A DNA stretch of 64,000 bases from Longimicrobiales bacterium. GTDB lineage: Bacteria > Gemmatimonadota > Gemmatimonadetes > Longimicrobiales > Gaopeijiaceae. Both the position numbers and the translations under genes were made by a program. The stretch covers positions 552,501 to 616,500 of the forward strand of contig CATQHQ010000002.1 in assembly GCA_958296005.1 (NCBI GenBank), given 5' to 3'. Shown one piece after another: positions 9,922 to 19,339 of this stretch. How positions within the stretch are numbered: position 1 is the first letter of the stretch; each line of letters opens with the position of its first letter. Below the pieces are notes generated by a model. That model ran no database searches. It was not told the DNA's origin and saw nothing but the letters and a program-made list of their open reading frames with translations.

Positions 9922-10602
9922 ATGGAAGGTGCGGGGATGCCGGGGAGCGTCGTAGTGCTGCTGGGACCTCCCGGGGTAGGCAAGGGGACCCAGGGCGTTC
10001 GGCTGGCACGGAGTCGCGGCTGGGCCCACGTGTCCACAGGCGACCTGTTGCGCGACGCGCGCGAGACGGGCAGCGAGCTTGGCTGCCAAGCCCAGGCGTA
10101 CATGGATCGGGGCGAGCTGGTGCCCGACGACGTGATCGTCGGGCTGGTGAAGGAGCGCCTGAACTCCCTTCCGCAAAGTCAGGGCGTGGTCTTCGACGGT
10201 TTCCCCCGAACGATCGTCCAAGCGGAGGCGCTCGACGGCGCACTGGCCGACGACGGACGCCGGGTGAGCCGGGTGCTGCTGCTGGAGGCCGGCGAGGAGC
10301 TGCTGGTCAAGCGCATCGCCGGGCGGCGGTCGTCGCCCAACGGGCGAGTCTACAACGTCTACTTCGACCCGCCGGAGCGGGAAGGGCTCTGCGACGAGAC
10401 CGGCGAGCCGCTCCTCCACCGGGCCGACGACCAGCCCGAGACGGTTCGCTCGCGCCTCGCCGTCTATCGGAAAGCGACGGCGCCCCTCGCCGACTTCTAC
10501 CAGCGCAGGGGCGTCCTCGCGCGGGTGGACGGGGAAGGGGAGATCGGCGCGATACACGAGGCCGTCCAGACGATAGTCCAGAAGAAGCAGGTCCGGCCGT
10601 GA
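9922..10602 (+). CDS. adk: Adenylate kinase
   Basis: Interconverts AMP + ATP and 2 ADP in the cytosol. The P-loop GPPGVGKGTQ (about residues 15-24), FDGFPRTIVQAE in the NMP-binding region and the DDQPETVRSRL segment after the LID are all present. The LID lacks the four zinc cysteines, so this is the zinc-free type. The annotated ATG gives 226 aa; the ATG at 9937 is an alternative. Its last bases overlap the map GTG start by 4 nt. Confidence 0.95.
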   Translation: MEGAGMPGSVVVLLGPPGVGKGTQGVRLARSRGWAHVSTGDLLRDARETGSELGCQAQAYMDRGELVPDDVIVGLVKERLNSLPQSQGVVFDGFPRTIVQAEALDGALADDGRRVSRVLLLEAGEELLVKRIAGRRSSPNGRVYNVYFDPPEREGLCDETGEPLLHRADDQPETVRSRLAVYRKATAPLADFYQRRGVLARVDGEGEIGAIHEAVQTIVQKKQVRP

Positions 10603-11423
10603 TTCACCTGAAGTCCCGCCCCGAGATCGAAGCGATCGCCCGGAGCGGCGAAGTCGTCAGTGCGCTCTTCCAAGAGATCGAGGCGCGTGTGGAGCCGGGG
10701 GTCGCCACCGCCGCCCTCGACAGCTTTGTCGGCGAGTTCGTCCGCTCCTACGAGGGCGCCGTCCCCGCCTTCAAGGGGCTGTACGGCTTCCCCGGGAACG
10801 CCTGCATCAGCATCAACGAGGAGGTGGTGCACGGGATACCTTCCCGTCGCACGCTTCGCGAAGGCGACATCGTCTCAGTGGACGTGGGCGTCCGCCGGGA
10901 CGGCTGGTGCGCCGACTCGGCCTACACCTTTCCCGTGGGAGAGATCGGGCGGGAGGCGTCGCGTCTCCTGGCGGTCACGCGGAAAGCCCTGCACGCATCG
11001 GTGGCCGCGGCCCGCTCGAAGAATCGAGTGGGAGACATCGGGGCCGCAGTGGTGCGTACGGTCCGCGGAACCGGCTTTGGGATCGTCCGCGACTTGGTAG
11101 GACACGGCATCGGTCGAGAGATCCATGAAGAGCCCCAGGTGGCCAACGTGGGACGCCCCGGCTTCGGCGCCCCCCTGGCCGCCGGAATGGTGCTGGCGAT
11201 CGAGCCGATGCTGTCGGCAGGAAGCGAGAAGATCAGGACGCGGGCCGACAAGTGGACGGTCGTCACCTTCGATGGAGCGATCTCCGCCCACTTCGAGCAC
11301 ACCGTTGCGCTGACCCATCAGGGACCGGTGGTGCTGACCGGGGGTGGCATCTGGGATGCAGCGGAGCCTGCGGCCAACGACTCTGCCGCCGAGCGCGTCG
11401 CCTCTCCTACCGCTTCGCCCTAG
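10599..11423 (+). CDS. map: Methionine aminopeptidase, type I
   Basis: Removes the initiator methionine from nascent proteins. It is 274 aa from a GTG start overlapping adk. Metal ligands are recognisable in [20 protein letters not shown], in [13 protein letters not shown] and in AIEPM and FEHTVALT. After the last conserved motif the protein has about 25 extra Ala/Ser-rich residues. The initiation factor gene infA, usually next, is absent. Confidence 0.95.
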   Translation: MIHLKSRPEIEAIARSGEVVSALFQEIEARVEPGVATAALDSFVGEFVRSYEGAVPAFKGLYGFPGNACISINEEVVHGIPSRRTLREGDIVSVDVGVRRDGWCADSAYTFPVGEIGREASRLLAVTRKALHASVAAARSKNRVGDIGAAVVRTVRGTGFGIVRDLVGHGIGREIHEEPQVANVGRPGFGAPLAAGMVLAIEPMLSAGSEKIRTRADKWTVVTFDGAISAHFEHTVALTHQGPVVLTGGGIWDAAEPAANDSAAERVASPTASP

Positions 11424-11473
11424 AAGGCGTTACCTTTCAATGCTATGTCGCCACCAAAGAGAGGAGCACGGCC

Positions 11474-11590
11474 GTGAAGGTCCGAACCAGCGTGAAGCCG
11501 ATGTGCGAGTACTGTCGCGTCGTGCGCCGGAAGGGCGTGGTGCGGATCATCTGCAGCCGGAACCCGCGCCACAAGCAGCGCCAGGGATGA
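11474..11590 (+). CDS. rpmJ: 50S ribosomal protein L36
   Basis: The smallest ribosomal protein, 38 aa from a GTG start preceded by GAGGAGCACG. It is the zinc-binding (C+) form: Cys11, Cys14, Cys27 and His33 are present in [10 protein letters not shown] and [13 protein letters not shown]. It lies between map and rpsM with infA missing. Confidence 0.96.
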   Translation: MKVRTSVKPMCEYCRVVRRKGVVRIICSRNPRHKQRQG

Positions 11591-11607
11591 AGAGAGGTCG
11601 ATAGAGG

Positions 11608-11988
11608 ATGGCACGGATCGCTGGCGTGGACCTGCCGCGGGGCAAGCGGATCGAGGTGGCCCTGACCTACCTGTACGGCATCGGCCGAACTCGGGCGCGG
11701 CAGATTCTGGACGCCACCGGGATCAACCCGGACCTGCGCACCCACGAGCTGACCGACGAGGACGCGAGCCGTCTTCGGAGGGAGATCGAGCAGAACCACA
11801 AGGTCGAGGGCGCGCTCCGGACCGAGGTGTCCATGAACATCAAGCGCCTCATGGACATCGGCTGCTACCGGGGCCTCCGGCACCGCAGAGGACTGCCTGT
11901 CCGGGGCCAGCGGACTCACACCAACGCCCGCACCAAGAAGGGCCCCCGCCGGGCGATCGCCGGCAAGAAGAAGGCTCCCAAGAAGTAG
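11608..11988 (+). CDS. rpsM: 30S ribosomal protein S13
   Basis: Head protein contacting P-site tRNA and L5. It is 126 aa, beginning [19 protein letters not shown], with the [20 protein letters not shown] signature near the C-terminus. It starts 17 nt after rpmJ. Confidence 0.97.
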   Translation: MARIAGVDLPRGKRIEVALTYLYGIGRTRARQILDATGINPDLRTHELTDEDASRLRREIEQNHKVEGALRTEVSMNIKRLMDIGCYRGLRHRRGLPVRGQRTHTNARTKKGPRRAIAGKKKAPKK

Positions 11989-12053
11989 CGGCGAGCTCCC
12001 GGCAAACACCCGAGCCGGCGCGGCGACCGCCGCCCATCTGAGGAAGGTACCGC

Positions 12054-12446
12054 TTGGCCAAGCCCAAGACGACCAGGACAAAGAAGGTCAAGAAGGACGT
12101 GGAGGCGGAGGCCGTCGCCCACATCAAGGCGACGTTCAACAACACTCTCGTCACGATTGCCGACAACGCGGGCAACGTGCTGGTGTGGGCGTCGGCGGGA
12201 ACCGCCGGCTTCAAGGGGTCCAAGAAGTCCACGCCCTTTGCAGCGACGATGGCGGCCGAGAAGGCCGGTCGCGAGGCGATGGCGATGGGGGTGCGACGGC
12301 TCGTCGTGCGGGTTCGGGGTCCCGGGTCGGGAAGGGAGTCGGCGATCCAGGCGCTGGCCTCCGCTGGCCTCCACATCAAGTCGATCCACGACGTGACGCC
12401 CCTGCCCCACAACGGGTGTCGTCCGCCGAAGAAGCGCCGCGTCTAA
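12054..12446 (+). CDS. rpsK: 30S ribosomal protein S11
   Basis: Platform protein that shapes the mRNA exit channel. It is 130 aa from a TTG start at 12054; AGGAAGG at 12041-12047 lies 6 nt upstream, and no ATG or GTG in frame gives a complete protein. [15 protein letters not shown] and the C-terminal [18 protein letters not shown] identify it. The rare start and the 65-nt gap after rpsM are unusual for this operon. Confidence 0.96.
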   Translation: MAKPKTTRTKKVKKDVEAEAVAHIKATFNNTLVTIADNAGNVLVWASAGTAGFKGSKKSTPFAATMAAEKAGREAMAMGVRRLVVRVRGPGSGRESAIQALASAGLHIKSIHDVTPLPHNGCRPPKKRRV

Positions 12447-12481
12447 GGGCGCGGAACACCATAGGAAGAAGAGATCCAGCG

Positions 12482-13117
12482 ATGGCACGATATACGGGTC
12501 CGGTCTGCAAGCGGTGTCGCCGGGAGGGGCAGAAGCTCTTCCTCAAGGGCGCCAAGTGCTATACCGAAAAATGTCCGGTGGAACGGCGTCAGTACGCACC
12601 GGGGCAGCACGGCCCGGCCTCCGTTCGGCGGCGGAAGCAGTCCGAATACTCCGTCCAGCTGCGGGAGAAGCAGAAGGTCAAGCGCGTCTACGGCCTGCAC
12701 GAGAAGCAGTTCCGCAACCTGTTCGAGTACGCGGCAGGGAGGCCGGGCGTGACGGGCGACAACTTGGTGGTCGCCTTGGAGAGCCGGCTGGACAACGTCG
12801 TCTTCCGCCTGGGCTTGGCCGTCAGCAGACGGCAGGCGCGGCAGCTGGTCCGCCACCGCCACGTGAAAGTCAATGGGATCGTCGTGGACATCCCCAGCTA
12901 CAGGCTGTCGGCGGGAGACGAGGTCGCGGTGCGGGAGAAGTCCCGGGAGCTGGACCTGGTCGACGCCAGCTTGGGCGCGCGCTCCCGCCCTCGGCTGATG
13001 GAGTGGCTCTCCCTGGACGAGAAGAAGAAGGTAGGCAGGGTTGTTAGGCAGCCGGCGAGGGGCGACATCCCGCTGGCGGCGCAGGAACAGCTGATCGTCG
13101 AACTCTATTCCAAGTGA
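12482..13117 (+). CDS. rpsD: 30S ribosomal protein S4, zinc-binding form
   Basis: Primary 16S-rRNA binder that initiates 30S assembly. The 211 aa protein starts at the ATG at 12482; the open frame upstream overlaps rpsK. Cys9, Cys12, Cys26 and Cys31 near the N-terminus match the C+ type. An S4 RNA-binding domain follows (SRRQARQLVRHRHVKVNG). Confidence 0.96.
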   Translation: MARYTGPVCKRCRREGQKLFLKGAKCYTEKCPVERRQYAPGQHGPASVRRRKQSEYSVQLREKQKVKRVYGLHEKQFRNLFEYAAGRPGVTGDNLVVALESRLDNVVFRLGLAVSRRQARQLVRHRHVKVNGIVVDIPSYRLSAGDEVAVREKSRELDLVDASLGARSRPRLMEWLSLDEKKKVGRVVRQPARGDIPLAAQEQLIVELYSK

Positions 13118-13137
13118 CCGGGGCCGGAGAAAACAGC

Positions 13138-14244
13138 GTGAAGATCGACCTGACGGGCCTCGTGCTTCCGGAGCGCATCGAGGTAGCCGATACGTCGGAG
13201 GACGGGAAGTCCGCCGAGTTCGTCATGGAGCCTCTGGAGCGAGGCTTCGGCCATACATTGGGGAACTCGGTCCGCCGGGTTCTGCTGTCGTCGCTCCGGG
13301 GAGCGGCGGTGTGGGCGTTCCGCATGGACGGCGTGCAGCACGAGCACCAGACGATTCCGTCCGTCGTCGAAGACGTGCACCAGGTAATCCAGAACCTCAA
13401 GTCTCTTGTGGTGTCTGTGGATCCCTACGCGGACGAGAAGACGCTGAAGATTTCGACGACGAAGGTAGGGCCGGTGACGGCGGCGGACATCCAGCCGTCG
13501 GCCTCGGTCGAAGTCCTCGATCCCGACCACCACATCCTGACGTTGCAGGACGAAGGCGAGTTCAACGCCGAACTGTGGGTGAACAAGGGACGGGGCTTCG
13601 TGCTCGCCGACCAGCATGAACTGCCGCCGAAGGCGCCGGTCGACTTGGTGCGGATCGACGCGATCTACAACCCGGTGCGGCGAGCCAACTTCATCGTTCA
13701 GGAAACGCGGGTCGGGCAGCGCACCGACTTCGACCGGCTCACGGTCAGGGTGGAGACCGACGGTTCCGTCGATCCGGAATGGGCGATCCGGTACGCGGCC
13801 GAGCTGGTTAGGCGGCACCTTCAGTACATGCTGTACTTCAACGAAGGCGGCCCTCCGGTGGTCAAGAAGCCCGAGCCGGCGTTGGTTCCCCAACAGCTGG
13901 CGCAGCTCGTCCAGAAGGACGTGGACGATCTTGCCGAGCTCAGCGTCCGGTCTCGGAACTCCCTTCACAAGAAGCAGATCCGGACGTTGCGCCAGTTGGT
14001 GAGCCACAGCGAGAGCGAGATGCTGGACATCGACAACTTTGGCCGCAAGTCCCTGGACGAGATCACCACCTTCCTTCGACAGCACGGCCTGCACTTCGGG
14101 ATGAAGATGAAGGCGCTGGCAGACGGAAGACTCTACTTCGTGGACGGCCAGGCCTCCGATCCGTCCCAAGCCGTGGGTCCGGCGGACGCAGACGGATCCG
14201 CTGACGCTGCCCCGACGCCCGAAGCCGCCAACGCCGCCGAGTAG
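13138..14244 (+). CDS. rpoA: RNA polymerase alpha subunit
   Basis: Assembles core RNA polymerase and, through its C-terminal domain, contacts UP elements and activators. The GTG at 13138 is chosen because GGAGA at 13126-13130 lies 7 nt upstream; a GTG at 13114 overlapping the rpsD stop would add eight residues. The N-domain has [22 protein letters not shown], and the CTD has [17 protein letters not shown] and the helix-hairpin-helix-like [10 protein letters not shown]. At 368 aa it exceeds the usual 330 or so because of an Ala/Asp/Pro-rich tail of roughly 30 residues. Confidence 0.95.
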   Translation: MKIDLTGLVLPERIEVADTSEDGKSAEFVMEPLERGFGHTLGNSVRRVLLSSLRGAAVWAFRMDGVQHEHQTIPSVVEDVHQVIQNLKSLVVSVDPYADEKTLKISTTKVGPVTAADIQPSASVEVLDPDHHILTLQDEGEFNAELWVNKGRGFVLADQHELPPKAPVDLVRIDAIYNPVRRANFIVQETRVGQRTDFDRLTVRVETDGSVDPEWAIRYAAELVRRHLQYMLYFNEGGPPVVKKPEPALVPQQLAQLVQKDVDDLAELSVRSRNSLHKKQIRTLRQLVSHSESEMLDIDNFGRKSLDEITTFLRQHGLHFGMKMKALADGRLYFVDGQASDPSQAVGPADADGSADAAPTPEAANAAE

Positions 14245-14257
14245 GAGGGGAAGAGCG

Positions 14258-14611
14258 ATGCGTCACCGCAAGAAGGGCCGGAACCTGTCGCGGTCGCCCA
14301 GCCACCGAAAGGCGTTGCTGAGGAACTTGGCGGCGTCCCTTTTCCGCCACGAGCGGATCACCACCACCACCGCCCGGGCGAAGGAGCTGCGGCCGTATGC
14401 CGAACGGCTGATTACCTTGGCGCGACGGGGCGACCTTCACGCACGGAGACTGGCGGCGCGGCGGATCGCCGAGCGAGACGTGCTGGCGAAGCTCTTCGAC
14501 GAGATCGGACCTCGCTACGCCGAGCGTCCCGGCGGCTACACCCGCATTCTCAAGCTCGGCAACCGCAAGGGCGACGCGGCGGAAATGGCGCTGATCGAGC
14601 TTGTGCAATAG
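14258..14611 (+). CDS. rplQ: 50S ribosomal protein L17
   Basis: Last gene of the alpha operon, near the tunnel exit. It is 117 aa, beginning [20 protein letters not shown], with [18 protein letters not shown] and the terminal [20 protein letters not shown]. No clear hairpin plus U-run terminator was found after it. Confidence 0.97.
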   Translation: MRHRKKGRNLSRSPSHRKALLRNLAASLFRHERITTTTARAKELRPYAERLITLARRGDLHARRLAARRIAERDVLAKLFDEIGPRYAERPGGYTRILKLGNRKGDAAEMALIELVQ

Positions 14612-14685
14612 AATTCCCCTAAGTGGACACGGTTTCGAACCGATCGTGGTTCCAGCGGATTCCAACAGGACAAGGTAGAGGGCAG

Positions 14686-15240
14686 ATGGAAGCGTTTCCG
14701 AAATCCAGGGCCGGCGCCGTCAGCCCCGGCGTTCCGCTGATGATACTGAGCTTCCTGGTCATAGCGGGCTTCCTGTATTGGCTCTCCATCACGGCGGAGC
14801 CCACGGAGTCCCCCGCCGACGCGCCAGCCGACGAGGCGGAGCTCGGCAACCAGGTGCCGCTGGCGGAGTTCTTCGCCAACACGAGCGCCTACATGGGCCA
14901 GGAGATCACGCTGGTCGAAGTTCCCGTGACCAGTACGCTCGGACCCCACGCGTTCTGGACGGCGTTGGGGGAAGCCTTTGGCAACCCGTACCTGATTCAT
15001 CTGTCGGATGCCGTCCGGGCCGATTCGGTCACGGTGACCGTGGGCGTTCCGGTGACGATCACCGGCAACGTCCAGGCGATGTCCGATTCCATTCTGGCGG
15101 ACTGGGACGACGCAGGCGCGTTCCCTCAAGACTCGGACCGTTTCCAGGCGGAGTTCGCCGAGAGCTTCTTGGAGGTCATGTCCCTGACGGAGGCCGACTC
15201 CGCAGATCCTGCCGACCAAGGCGCCGGGTCTTCCTCCTGA
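14686..15240 (+). CDS. Uncharacterised single-pass membrane protein
   Basis: Function unknown. The ATG at 14686, preceded by GGTAGAGGGCAG, gives 184 aa. A short polar N-terminus is followed by one hydrophobic segment at about residues 16-35 (PGVPLMILSFLVIAGFLYWL), then an Ala/Glu/Pro linker and an acidic soluble domain of about 130 residues (AEFFANTSAYMGQEITLVE, VTVTVGVPVTITGNVQ) that looks beta-rich and could be an OB-like fold. The topology suggests an anchored protein with a periplasmic domain. It lies between rplQ and the nucleotide-sugar genes, 25 nt before the next start. Confidence 0.7.
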   Translation: MEAFPKSRAGAVSPGVPLMILSFLVIAGFLYWLSITAEPTESPADAPADEAELGNQVPLAEFFANTSAYMGQEITLVEVPVTSTLGPHAFWTALGEAFGNPYLIHLSDAVRADSVTVTVGVPVTITGNVQAMSDSILADWDDAGAFPQDSDRFQAEFAESFLEVMSLTEADSADPADQGAGSSS

Positions 15241-15265
15241 CGCGCGGGCCGCGCCAGCCAAGCCG

Positions 15266-16690
15266 ATGAAGAGACCGCCCGGGTTGTCCTTGGGCGTCGC
15301 CGGCGGGCGGGAAGCGAGCATCGCCAAGCTGGCGACGGGAGATGTCGTCTTCGGGGTGGTCGGCCTCGGGTACGTAGGCCTGCCGCTTGCCGTGGAGGCG
15401 GCCAGAACCGGTATCCGCGTCGTCGGCTTCGACATCGCTCCGGAAGTCGTGGCCGGCGTCGAGCAGGGTCGAAGCCACATCCCCGACGTGAGCCACGAGG
15501 AGCTGGTGGAAGTTCGGCGGAACGGGTTGCTGAGTGCGACGACCGAGATGTCGATGCTGGGGGAGTGCGACGCCGTTTCCATCTGCGTCCCCACGCCGCT
15601 GTCGAAGACCAGAGACCCGGACATCTCGGCGGTCTTGGCGGCCGCGGAAGCCGTAGGTGCCCACCTCTCGAAGGGACAGCTGATCGTCCTGGAGTCCACC
15701 ACGTATCCTGGGACGACGCGGGACGTGGTACTGCCGATCCTGTCCCGGGAGGGTCTCCGCGCGGGCGCGGACTTCTTCCTGTGCTTCTCTCCCGAGCGCG
15801 TGGACCCGGCCAACGACACGTGGGGGACCCGCAACATTCCAAAGGTCGTGGGCGGGGTCACGCCCGAGTGCACTCGGGCAGCGGAGGGCTTCTACTCCCG
15901 GTTCGTGGATCGCATGGTCCCGGTTTCCTCGCTGGAAGCCGCCGAGATGGCCAAGATCCTGGAGAACACCTTCCGGGCGGTGAACGTCGGACTCGTGAAC
16001 GAGATGGCGATCATTGCCGACCGCCTGGGGCTGGACATCTGGGAGATCATCGACGCGGCCGCCACGAAGCCGTTCGGCTTCATGAAGTTCACGCCGGGTC
16101 CCGGGCTGGGTGGACACTGCCTTCCGGTGGACCCTCACTACCTTTCGTGGAAGATGCGGACGATGGACTACCGCACCCGGTTCATCGAAGTGGCGTCGGA
16201 GATCAACTGGGGGATGCCGGCGTTCGTGGCCGGCAAGGTTCGGGAAGCGCTCAACGGCGCGCGCAAGGCGGTCAACGGTTCGCGCGTCTTGATTCTGGGT
16301 GTGGCCTACAAGAAGGATGTGGGCGACGCGAGGGAGTCGCCGGCGCTGGAGATACTCGACATTCTTGAAGGGGACGGCGCCCAGGTCCAGTATCACGATC
16401 CGTATGTGCCGGAGTGGAAAATTGCGCCCGATCGGGATGCGACCTCCGTGCAGCTCTCCGACGCAGCGCTCAGGGGGGCCGACGCGGTGGTGATCGTTGC
16501 GGATCACTCGTGCTTCGACTACGAGCGGATATTCCGGCTGTCCAGGGTCTTGGTGGACGCCAGGAACGCCACCGCTTCCGTGGCCGCCACGACGGGCACC
16601 TCCACGCCGCAGCGATGGATCGTGAAAGGCGGTGCGATCGGAGAGATGCCGGGGGCCGCCAGGAAGGCGATCGCTTCCGCCAGCATCTAA
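15266..16690 (+). CDS. Nucleotide-sugar dehydrogenase (UDP-N-acetylhexosamine type)
   Basis: NAD-dependent four-electron oxidation of a UDP-sugar C6 alcohol to the uronic acid. It is 474 aa: N-terminal Rossmann domain with GVVGLGYVGLPLA, central domain with the catalytic Cys285 in GPGLGGHCLPVDPHY, and C-terminal UDP-binding domain with LGVAYKKDVGDARESPALEI. The GGHCLPVDP form is that of the WbpA/WbpO/TviB/WecC group rather than UDP-glucose dehydrogenase (GGSCFPKD, as in 19336-20676). The exact substrate (UDP-GlcNAc, UDP-GalNAc or UDP-ManNAc) cannot be read from sequence. It heads the sugar operon. Confidence 0.88.
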   Translation: MKRPPGLSLGVAGGREASIAKLATGDVVFGVVGLGYVGLPLAVEAARTGIRVVGFDIAPEVVAGVEQGRSHIPDVSHEELVEVRRNGLLSATTEMSMLGECDAVSICVPTPLSKTRDPDISAVLAAAEAVGAHLSKGQLIVLESTTYPGTTRDVVLPILSREGLRAGADFFLCFSPERVDPANDTWGTRNIPKVVGGVTPECTRAAEGFYSRFVDRMVPVSSLEAAEMAKILENTFRAVNVGLVNEMAIIADRLGLDIWEIIDAAATKPFGFMKFTPGPGLGGHCLPVDPHYLSWKMRTMDYRTRFIEVASEINWGMPAFVAGKVREALNGARKAVNGSRVLILGVAYKKDVGDARESPALEILDILEGDGAQVQYHDPYVPEWKIAPDRDATSVQLSDAALRGADAVVIVADHSCFDYERIFRLSRVLVDARNATASVAATTGTSTPQRWIVKGGAIGEMPGAARKAIASASI

Positions 16691-16698
16691 GTCGTCGC

Positions 16699-17568
16699 GT
16701 GAACGCGCTTGTCACCGGGTCCGGGGGGTTGCTCGGACACGCCTTGTTGCGCGTTCTGCGCCGGAGCGGGTTTCGGGCGGAAGCCATGGAGCACCGGGAT
16801 CTGGATGTCGCACGGAGGGACGCCGTGCACAGGGCGGTGCGAAGTGCGGCGCCGGACGTGGTGTTCCACTGCGCGGCGTATACCGCTGTGGACCGGGCCG
16901 AGTCGGAGCCGGAGAAAGTCTTCGCGGTGAACGAACGCGGGGCGGCCAACGTGGCGGCGGCAGCCGCAGCGGCAGACGCGCTGATCGTCTATCCTTCGAC
17001 GGACTACGTCTTTTCCGGCGACTCGGCGGTCCCGTACCGCCCCGGCGACGCAACGGCGCCTTGCAACGTCTACGGCAAGTCGAAGCTGGCGGGCGAGATC
17101 GCGGTGCGGCGATCGGGAGCACGTCACCTGATTGCTCGCACCAGCTGGCTGTTCGGGGCCGGAGGGCGGAACTTCGTGGACACCATGCTTGCCCGGGCCG
17201 GAAGGGGCGAACGCGTTCGGATCGTGGACGACCAGACGGGGCGGCCGACGTGGACGGAGGAACTGGCCCGGGCTCTGGCAGAGCTTGCGTGTGCGGGCCG
17301 GGAGGGCGTTCATCACGTTGCCTGCGCCGGGCGGGCCACTTGGTGCGAGCTGGCGCAGGAAGCGCTTCGGCTCGGGGGCGTGACCGCCACGGTGGATCCC
17401 GTGGGCACCGAGGAGTTCGGTGCCGCGGCGCCGCGTCCTCGGTGGTCGGTTCTGGACATATCGGCGACGGAAGCGCTGTTGCGCCGGCCCATGCCCAACT
17501 GGCGGCACGCACTGGCAGCATACCTGGCGGAGAAGGAGCAAGCTGAGCGGGGAGGCGCCGGCCCGTGA
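16699..17568 (+). CDS. rfbD: dTDP-4-dehydrorhamnose reductase
   Basis: Last step of dTDP-L-rhamnose synthesis: NAD(P)H reduction of dTDP-4-keto-L-rhamnose. It is an extended short-chain dehydrogenase of 289 aa from a GTG 8 nt after the upstream stop. Signatures are the glycine motif TGSGGLLGHAL, AAYTAVDRAESEPE, STDYVFSGD, the catalytic tyrosine-lysine pair in VYGKSKLAGE, and RTSWLFGAGGRNFV. It overlaps rfbA by 4 nt (GTGA). Confidence 0.93.
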   Translation: MNALVTGSGGLLGHALLRVLRRSGFRAEAMEHRDLDVARRDAVHRAVRSAAPDVVFHCAAYTAVDRAESEPEKVFAVNERGAANVAAAAAAADALIVYPSTDYVFSGDSAVPYRPGDATAPCNVYGKSKLAGEIAVRRSGARHLIARTSWLFGAGGRNFVDTMLARAGRGERVRIVDDQTGRPTWTEELARALAELACAGREGVHHVACAGRATWCELAQEALRLGGVTATVDPVGTEEFGAAAPRPRWSVLDISATEALLRRPMPNWRHALAAYLAEKEQAERGGAGP

Positions 17569-18335
17569 AGGGCGTGGTGCTGGCCGGAGGGATGGGCAGC
17601 CGCCTGCGTCCCATGACGCTGGTCACCAACAAGCACCTCCTGCCGGTGTACGACAGGCCGATGATCTACTACCCACTGCAGCAGCTGGTGCACGCGGGCA
17701 TTCGGGAGATCATGGTAGTAACGGGAGGAAGCTACGCGGGGGACTTCCTTCGATTGCTGGGCAACGGGAAGGCGTTCGGGCTGGACCACATCAACTACGC
17801 CTATCAGGAAGGGCACGGCGGGATCGCGGAGGCGTTGGGGCTGGCGGAACACTTCGCGGACTCGGAGCCGGTGGTGGTGATCTTGGGGGACAACATCTTC
17901 CAGGACTCTCTGGCACCAGCCGTCTCCGCCTACCGCGCCCATCGCCGGGGAGCGATGGTGCTGCTGAAGGCCGTCCCGGATCCGCACCGCTTCGGGGTGG
18001 CCGAACTGGAGGGACATCGGGTGAGGCGAATCGCGGAGAAGCCCGAGGCGCCGTCTTCCAGCTTGGCGGTGACCGGGTGCTACTTCTACGACGATCAGGT
18101 CTTCGCGATGATTCGCGCGCTGGAGAAGTCGGAGCGCAACGAGCTGGAGATCACGGACGTCAACAACCTGTACATCGAGATGGGCGACATGTCCCACCGA
18201 GTGTTGTCGGGATGGTGGACCGACGCTGGAACGGTCGCGTCCCTCTACCGAGCCACGCGCTTAGTGGCCGAGACCGACGCCCCGGTGCTGCGCCGGACCC
18301 GGCCTGCGCCGGCGAAGAGCGGAGAGGCGTCGTGA
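17565..18335 (+). CDS. rfbA: Glucose-1-phosphate thymidylyltransferase
   Basis: First committed step of dTDP-sugar synthesis: dTTP + glucose-1-P to dTDP-glucose. It is 256 aa from a GTG overlapping rfbD. The nucleotidyltransferase signature appears as VVLAGGMGSRLRPMT with the lysine in TNKHLLPVYDRPM; DNIFQDSL contains the metal-binding aspartate, and EKPEAP and WTDAGT are also conserved. It is shorter than the enterobacterial enzyme (about 290 aa), as in the short subfamily. It overlaps rfbB by 4 nt. Confidence 0.93.
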   Translation: MKGVVLAGGMGSRLRPMTLVTNKHLLPVYDRPMIYYPLQQLVHAGIREIMVVTGGSYAGDFLRLLGNGKAFGLDHINYAYQEGHGGIAEALGLAEHFADSEPVVVILGDNIFQDSLAPAVSAYRAHRRGAMVLLKAVPDPHRFGVAELEGHRVRRIAEKPEAPSSSLAVTGCYFYDDQVFAMIRALEKSERNELEITDVNNLYIEMGDMSHRVLSGWWTDAGTVASLYRATRLVAETDAPVLRRTRPAPAKSGEAS

Positions 18336-19339
18336 AGCTGCTGGTCACTGGCGGAGCGGGATTCGTGGGCTCCAATCTGGTTCGGCTTCTTCTGACCGAG
18401 ACCAGCCATCGGGTCGTCAACCTGGACGCGCTTACCTACGCTGGAAACCTGGACAACTTGAAGGACTTGGCTGACGAGCAACGGCACCGCTTCGTTCACG
18501 GCGACATCTGCGACGAGCCACTGGTACGGGAGCTGGCCGCCGGTGCGGACGCGATCGTGAACGTCGCCGCCGAGTCCCACGTGGACCGCTCCATCGTCAG
18601 CGCCGCGCCGTTCGTCAGGACGAACGTGCTGGGGACCCAAACCCTCCTCGCGACTGCCCTGGATGCTGGAACTTCCCGGTTCGTTCAGGTGTCCACGGAC
18701 GAGGTCTACGGATCGCTGGGCAAGGACGGGCGGTTCACCGAGGAGACCCCCCTGGCGCCCCGGTCGCCGTACTCGGCGAGCAAGGCCGGCGGCGACCTCT
18801 TGGCGATGGCCTACCACGAGACGTACGGGCTGGACGTGGTGGTTACCCGGTGCACCAACAACTACGGCCCGTACCAGTTTCCCGAGAAGCTGGTGCCGTT
18901 GTCGATCACCAACGCGATTCGAGGGACGTCTCTCCCGCTCTACGGGGACGGCCTTCACGTCAGAGACTGGATCCACGTGCGCGACCACTGCCGGGGCATA
19001 CTAGCCGCTCTGGAGCGGGGACGAGCGGGAGAGGCGTACAACTTCGGAGCGGAGGCGGAGCGCACCAATTCGTGGATCGTCCACCGGATCGTCGAGGAAA
19101 CGGGGGCGGCCCGGAAGCTGGTGACGCTGGTGGCCGACCGGCCGGGGCACGATCGTCGCTACGCCGTGGATCCGTCGAAGGCGATGCGGGAGTTGGGATG
19201 GGCTCCGCAGGTGGGCCTGGCAGCAGGCCTCCGGGAAACGGTGGCGTGGTACCAGAACAACGAATGGTGGTGGCGCAGGATCGAGTCGGGAGAGTATGCG
19301 AACCCCGGGTCCGGCGGGATCCTCAAGGAGATAGATTGA
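18332..19339 (+). CDS. rfbB: dTDP-glucose 4,6-dehydratase
   Basis: Converts dTDP-glucose to dTDP-4-keto-6-deoxyglucose. It is 335 aa from a GTG overlapping rfbA. The NAD-binding motif is VTGGAGFVGSNLVR; VNVAAESHVDRSI, STDEVYGSLG, the catalytic YSASK in SPYSASKAGGD and TRCTNNYGPYQFPEKL are all family signatures. With rfbA and rfbD it leaves only the 3,5-epimerase rfbC missing from this locus. Confidence 0.95.
   Translation: MKLLVTGGAGFVGSNLVRLLLTETSHRVVNLDALTYAGNLDNLKDLADEQRHRFVHGDICDEPLVRELAAGADAIVNVAAESHVDRSIVSAAPFVRTNVLGTQTLLATALDAGTSRFVQVSTDEVYGSLGKDGRFTEETPLAPRSPYSASKAGGDLLAMAYHETYGLDVVVTRCTNNYGPYQFPEKLVPLSITNAIRGTSLPLYGDGLHVRDWIHVRDHCRGILAALERGRAGEAYNFGAEAERTNSWIVHRIVEETGAARKLVTLVADRPGHDRRYAVDPSKAMRELGWAPQVGLAAGLRETVAWYQNNEWWWRRIESGEYANPGSGGILKEID
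19325..19330 (+). promoter_or_regulatory. Ribosome-binding site deciding a TTG start
   Basis: AAGGAG lies 5 nt before the TTG at 19336 and 17 nt before the GTG at 19348. The spacing favours TTG as the start of the UDP-glucose dehydrogenase gene, with its first bases overlapping the rfbB stop (TTGA). Confidence 0.6.

Noticed and set aside
14612..14685. Possible terminator after rplQ (GGTTTCGAACC palindrome)
   Set aside because: Stem of only four base pairs and no T-run.
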